Source: Alloscardovia sp963543015 (GTDB lineage: Bacteria; Actinomycetota; Actinomycetes; Actinomycetales; Bifidobacteriaceae). Taken from it: 64,000 nucleotides of DNA. The stretch is taken from the NCBI GenBank assembly GCA_963543015.1, contig CAUTYZ010000009.1, positions 1 through 64,000 of the forward strand, in the 5' to 3' direction. Below, in pieces: positions 61,885 through 64,000 of this stretch (its first letter is position 1; each line of letters begins with the position of its first letter). Under the pieces are notes generated by a model, which was not told where the DNA came from, ran no database searches, and was given only the letters and a program-made list of their open reading frames with translations. The position numbers and the translations under genes were made by a program.

Positions 61885-62979
61885 ATGATTGCGGTACTTA
61901 TTGGTCTTGCGGTGTCATTGGTGGTGACCTTTGTAGGCACTCCGATTATAACGAAGATTATTACGGATTTGCATTACGGACAGTACATTCGTCAGGATGG
62001 TCCGCAATCGCATATGGTGAAGCGTGGTACTCCGACGATGGGCGGTATTGTTATCAATATTGCTATCGTTCTGGGCTGGGCATCTTCTGCATTGTATCGA
62101 GGAATTGCTCTTCACCAGCCGCCTTCCTTGAACGCGATGCTCGTTCTTTTCGTGATGCTCTCTATGGGACTTCTCGGCTTCATTGATGATTTTGCAAAAG
62201 TGGCAAAAAAGCAAAATGAAGGCCTGAGCATTGGTGCAAAATTAACTGGTCAGATTGCTTTCGCGACGATTTATGCAATTTTGTCCATTACCTTGCAGTC
62301 TCCAGACGGCACATCTGCTGCTCATTCAGGTATCACTTTCATCGAGCAGCGTCTTTTAAGTTTCGATAGCTTCGGTGCTATCTTGTCGGCAATTTTGTTC
62401 ATTGTGTGGGTGAATTTCCTTATCGCTGCATGGACAAATGCTATTAATCTGACTGACGGTTTGGACGGTTTGGCATCGGGAAGCTCTATGATTGCTTTCC
62501 TCGGCTTCGCTTTCATCGGAATGTGGCAAACGTATCATCGCATCCCTATGCCACAGTCATATAGCTATACGGTTCAAGATCCTCAAGATTTGACAATTAT
62601 CGCGTTGTGCGCAGTTGCAGCATGCTTCGGATTCCTGTGGTATAACTCGAATCCTGCGACAATTTTTATGGGCGATACAGGATCTTTGGCACTCGGTGGA
62701 CTTTTTGCAGCTCTGTCCATTGCAACGCATACAGAAGTTCTTGCTGTACTGCTCGGCGGTCTCTTCGTATGGGAGACAATGTCCGACGTTATCCAAATTT
62801 TCTCGTTCCGTATGTTCCATAAGCGCGTCTTTAAGATGGCGCCAATTCATCATCATTATGAACTACAAGGATGGTCCGAAAATAAAGTCGTTGTCCGTTT
62901 CTGGATGATTGAAATGGTCTGCGTCATTCTTGCGCTGGTTATTTTCTACTTTGACTGGATTGTGCGTTCTGGCATTTAG
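61885..62979 (+). CDS. mraY: Phospho-N-acetylmuramoyl-pentapeptide transferase MraY
   Basis: 364 residues with about 10 membrane segments. Motifs: HMVKRGTPTMGGI, the catalytic FIDDFAKVAKK, NAINLTDGLDGLASG, FMGDTGSLALGG and APIHHHYE. It forms lipid I on undecaprenyl phosphate, whose precursor is made by UppS. It starts 17 bp after murF with AGGGGAG. Confidence 0.97.
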   Translation: MIAVLIGLAVSLVVTFVGTPIITKIITDLHYGQYIRQDGPQSHMVKRGTPTMGGIVINIAIVLGWASSALYRGIALHQPPSLNAMLVLFVMLSMGLLGFIDDFAKVAKKQNEGLSIGAKLTGQIAFATIYAILSITLQSPDGTSAAHSGITFIEQRLLSFDSFGAILSAILFIVWVNFLIAAWTNAINLTDGLDGLASGSSMIAFLGFAFIGMWQTYHRIPMPQSYSYTVQDPQDLTIIALCAVAACFGFLWYNSNPATIFMGDTGSLALGGLFAALSIATHTEVLAVLLGGLFVWETMSDVIQIFSFRMFHKRVFKMAPIHHHYELQGWSENKVVVRFWMIEMVCVILALVIFYFDWIVRSGI

Positions 62980-63110
62980 CATTGGGCTCACAAGAGCTGC
63001 TGTGCGAAGGAAAGCGAAGGCAATGAATAGCGAGCATTGCCGAAACCTAGCGAGAATCACGGCAAAGCATAAGTCATAACGGAAAAATTGTTCAATTTCG
63101 AGAAGGCATC

Positions 63111-64000
63111 ATGGAAAAAGTATATCTGGTCGTTGGTCTGGGAGTTTCAGGTCGCAATGTAGTCGATGTACTGACGCAGCGAGGCGAACGCGTTCTTACT
63201 GCTGACGATAACAAACCAGCTGATTATACGATTGCACAGATCGGAAGTTCAGATTTCGACTACACCCGCATTCAGTATGTCGTGACATCCCCAGGCTTTA
63301 AGCCAACGACTGCCTTTGTAGAACGCGCACATGAAGCACAAGTGCCAGTTATCAGCGATGTCGAGCTTGCATGGTCTTTGCATAATGAAAGCGACGCTAC
63401 TCGTCACCAGACGTGGATCGGAATTACCGGCACAAACGGCAAGACGACGACAACGGAAATGACGAATTCGATTATGCAGGCTGCTGGACGTGCGTCCCAA
63501 GCAGTGGGAAATATCGGAACGCCAATTACTCGCGCGGGTATTGATGCATCCTTGCGTACACTCGTCGTGGAACTGAGCTCTTTCCAGATGCACTACACGG
63601 ATTCTTTGCAGCTGGATTGCGCTGCAATTACGAATCTTGCTGATGATCATTTGGACTGGCATGGCGGTTTCGACAATTATGCTGCCGATAAGGCAAAAGT
63701 GTATGCTCACGCACGCCGAGCAGTAGTGTACAACGCCGATGACGCTCGTGTAGTTGCATTGGCACACAAGGCTCAAGAAAACGCAGCCTTCGAGGACGAT
63801 AACGCTCATCCTGTATATGTAGGCTTTACGTTGAATACGCCTCACGCAGGCGAGATCGGCGTCGATAATGGCTGGATCGTGGATCGAAGCGCTTTGAGTG
63901 ACGAGCCAGGACGTCGCCTTGCACCGATTGCATCTTTTACTCACTTAACTGAGCCAGATGGTTCCGTGTATCCGCATTTGCTGGCAGATGCATTGTGCGC
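63111..64000 (+). CDS. murD: UDP-N-acetylmuramoylalanine--D-glutamate ligase (partial, runs off the window)
   Basis: Open from ATG 63111 (GAGAAGG before it) to the window end, at least 296 residues. The N-terminal Rossmann-like VYLVVGLGVSGRNVVDVL and the P-loop WIGITGTNGKTTTTEMT near residues 103-119 are MurD hallmarks; QAVGNIGTP and LVVELSSFQMHYT follow. It adds D-Glu in the peptidoglycan precursor. The stop is outside the window. Confidence 0.93.
   Translation, partial: MEKVYLVVGLGVSGRNVVDVLTQRGERVLTADDNKPADYTIAQIGSSDFDYTRIQYVVTSPGFKPTTAFVERAHEAQVPVISDVELAWSLHNESDATRHQTWIGITGTNGKTTTTEMTNSIMQAAGRASQAVGNIGTPITRAGIDASLRTLVVELSSFQMHYTDSLQLDCAAITNLADDHLDWHGGFDNYAADKAKVYAHARRAVVYNADDARVVALAHKAQENAAFEDDNAHPVYVGFTLNTPHAGEIGVDNGWIVDRSALSDEPGRRLAPIASFTHLTEPDGSVYPHLLADALC

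Noticed and set aside
1..64000. tRNA, rRNA, IS element or integrase
   Set aside because: No cloverleaf, rRNA-like sequence, transposase or integrase motif was seen on either strand, even around the accessory regions.

Overview
This 64-kb window is a chromosomal segment of an actinobacterium, most likely a member of the Bifidobacteriaceae. The evidence is gene order plus protein character: recO-uppS-glyS-dus, then ftsZ-sepF-yggT-divIVA-lspA-rluD-dnaE, glnA and hrpA, and at the right end hflX-ldh-lexA-(LysM)-nrdR-serA-helD followed by the dcw cluster mraZ-rsmH-ftsL-ftsI-(MurE-like)-murF-mraY-murD. Base composition is balanced, lower than typical Bifidobacterium, so an Alloscardovia-like relative is plausible; the species cannot be settled from the sequence alone.

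Layout. 1-9.3 kb: membrane hydrolase, recO, uppS, glyS, dus, ftsZ, sepF, yggT. 9.3-13.4 kb: an insertion between yggT and divIVA holding a frameshifted methyltransferase and the remains of a type VII secretion (WXG100/T7SS-signal) effector operon, with lesions in at least three of its four genes. 13.5-22.4 kb: divIVA, lspA, rluD, dnaE, a family-conserved hypothetical, glnA. 22.4-28 kb: three copies of a 71-82 bp palindromic element, then hrpA and an rsmC-like methyltransferase on the minus strand. 28-38.8 kb: a defence island: an Eco57I-like adenine methylase broken at a G7 tract, a GIY-YIG/SF2-helicase/partial methylase protein, a divergent Mrr-like protein, and mcrBC with mcrB broken at a T7 tract; a fourth copy of the palindromic element borders it. 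39-42.2 kb: nucleoside hydrolase and MFS transporter, probably nucleoside salvage. 42.2-44.5 kb: a minus-strand secreted operon (YiiX/NlpC-like hydrolase with an in-frame TAG, and a lipoprotein) with three striking DNA structures. 44.7-50.8 kb: hflX, a PIN toxin-antitoxin pair, ldh, lexA divergent from an SOS-controlled LysM protein, nrdR. 51-54.6 kb: serA and helD on the minus strand. 54.7-64 kb: MraZ operator and dcw cluster, running off the right end inside murD.

The most notable themes are: (1) possible phase variation, through the G7 tract in the methylase, the T7 tract in mcrB, a 15-bp coding repeat and a 16-bp repeat at a start codon; (2) a repeat family whose four copies each carry one 'AGG' arm and one 'AAG' arm, in two orientations; (3) frameshifts confined to accessory genes while about 45 kb of housekeeping genes are intact, which argues for decay or switching rather than general sequencing error, although most lesions lie in short homopolymers and must be verified; (4) well-formed regulatory sites: four TGGGG-type MraZ boxes at exact 10-bp spacing, and three SOS boxes between lexA and the LysM gene.
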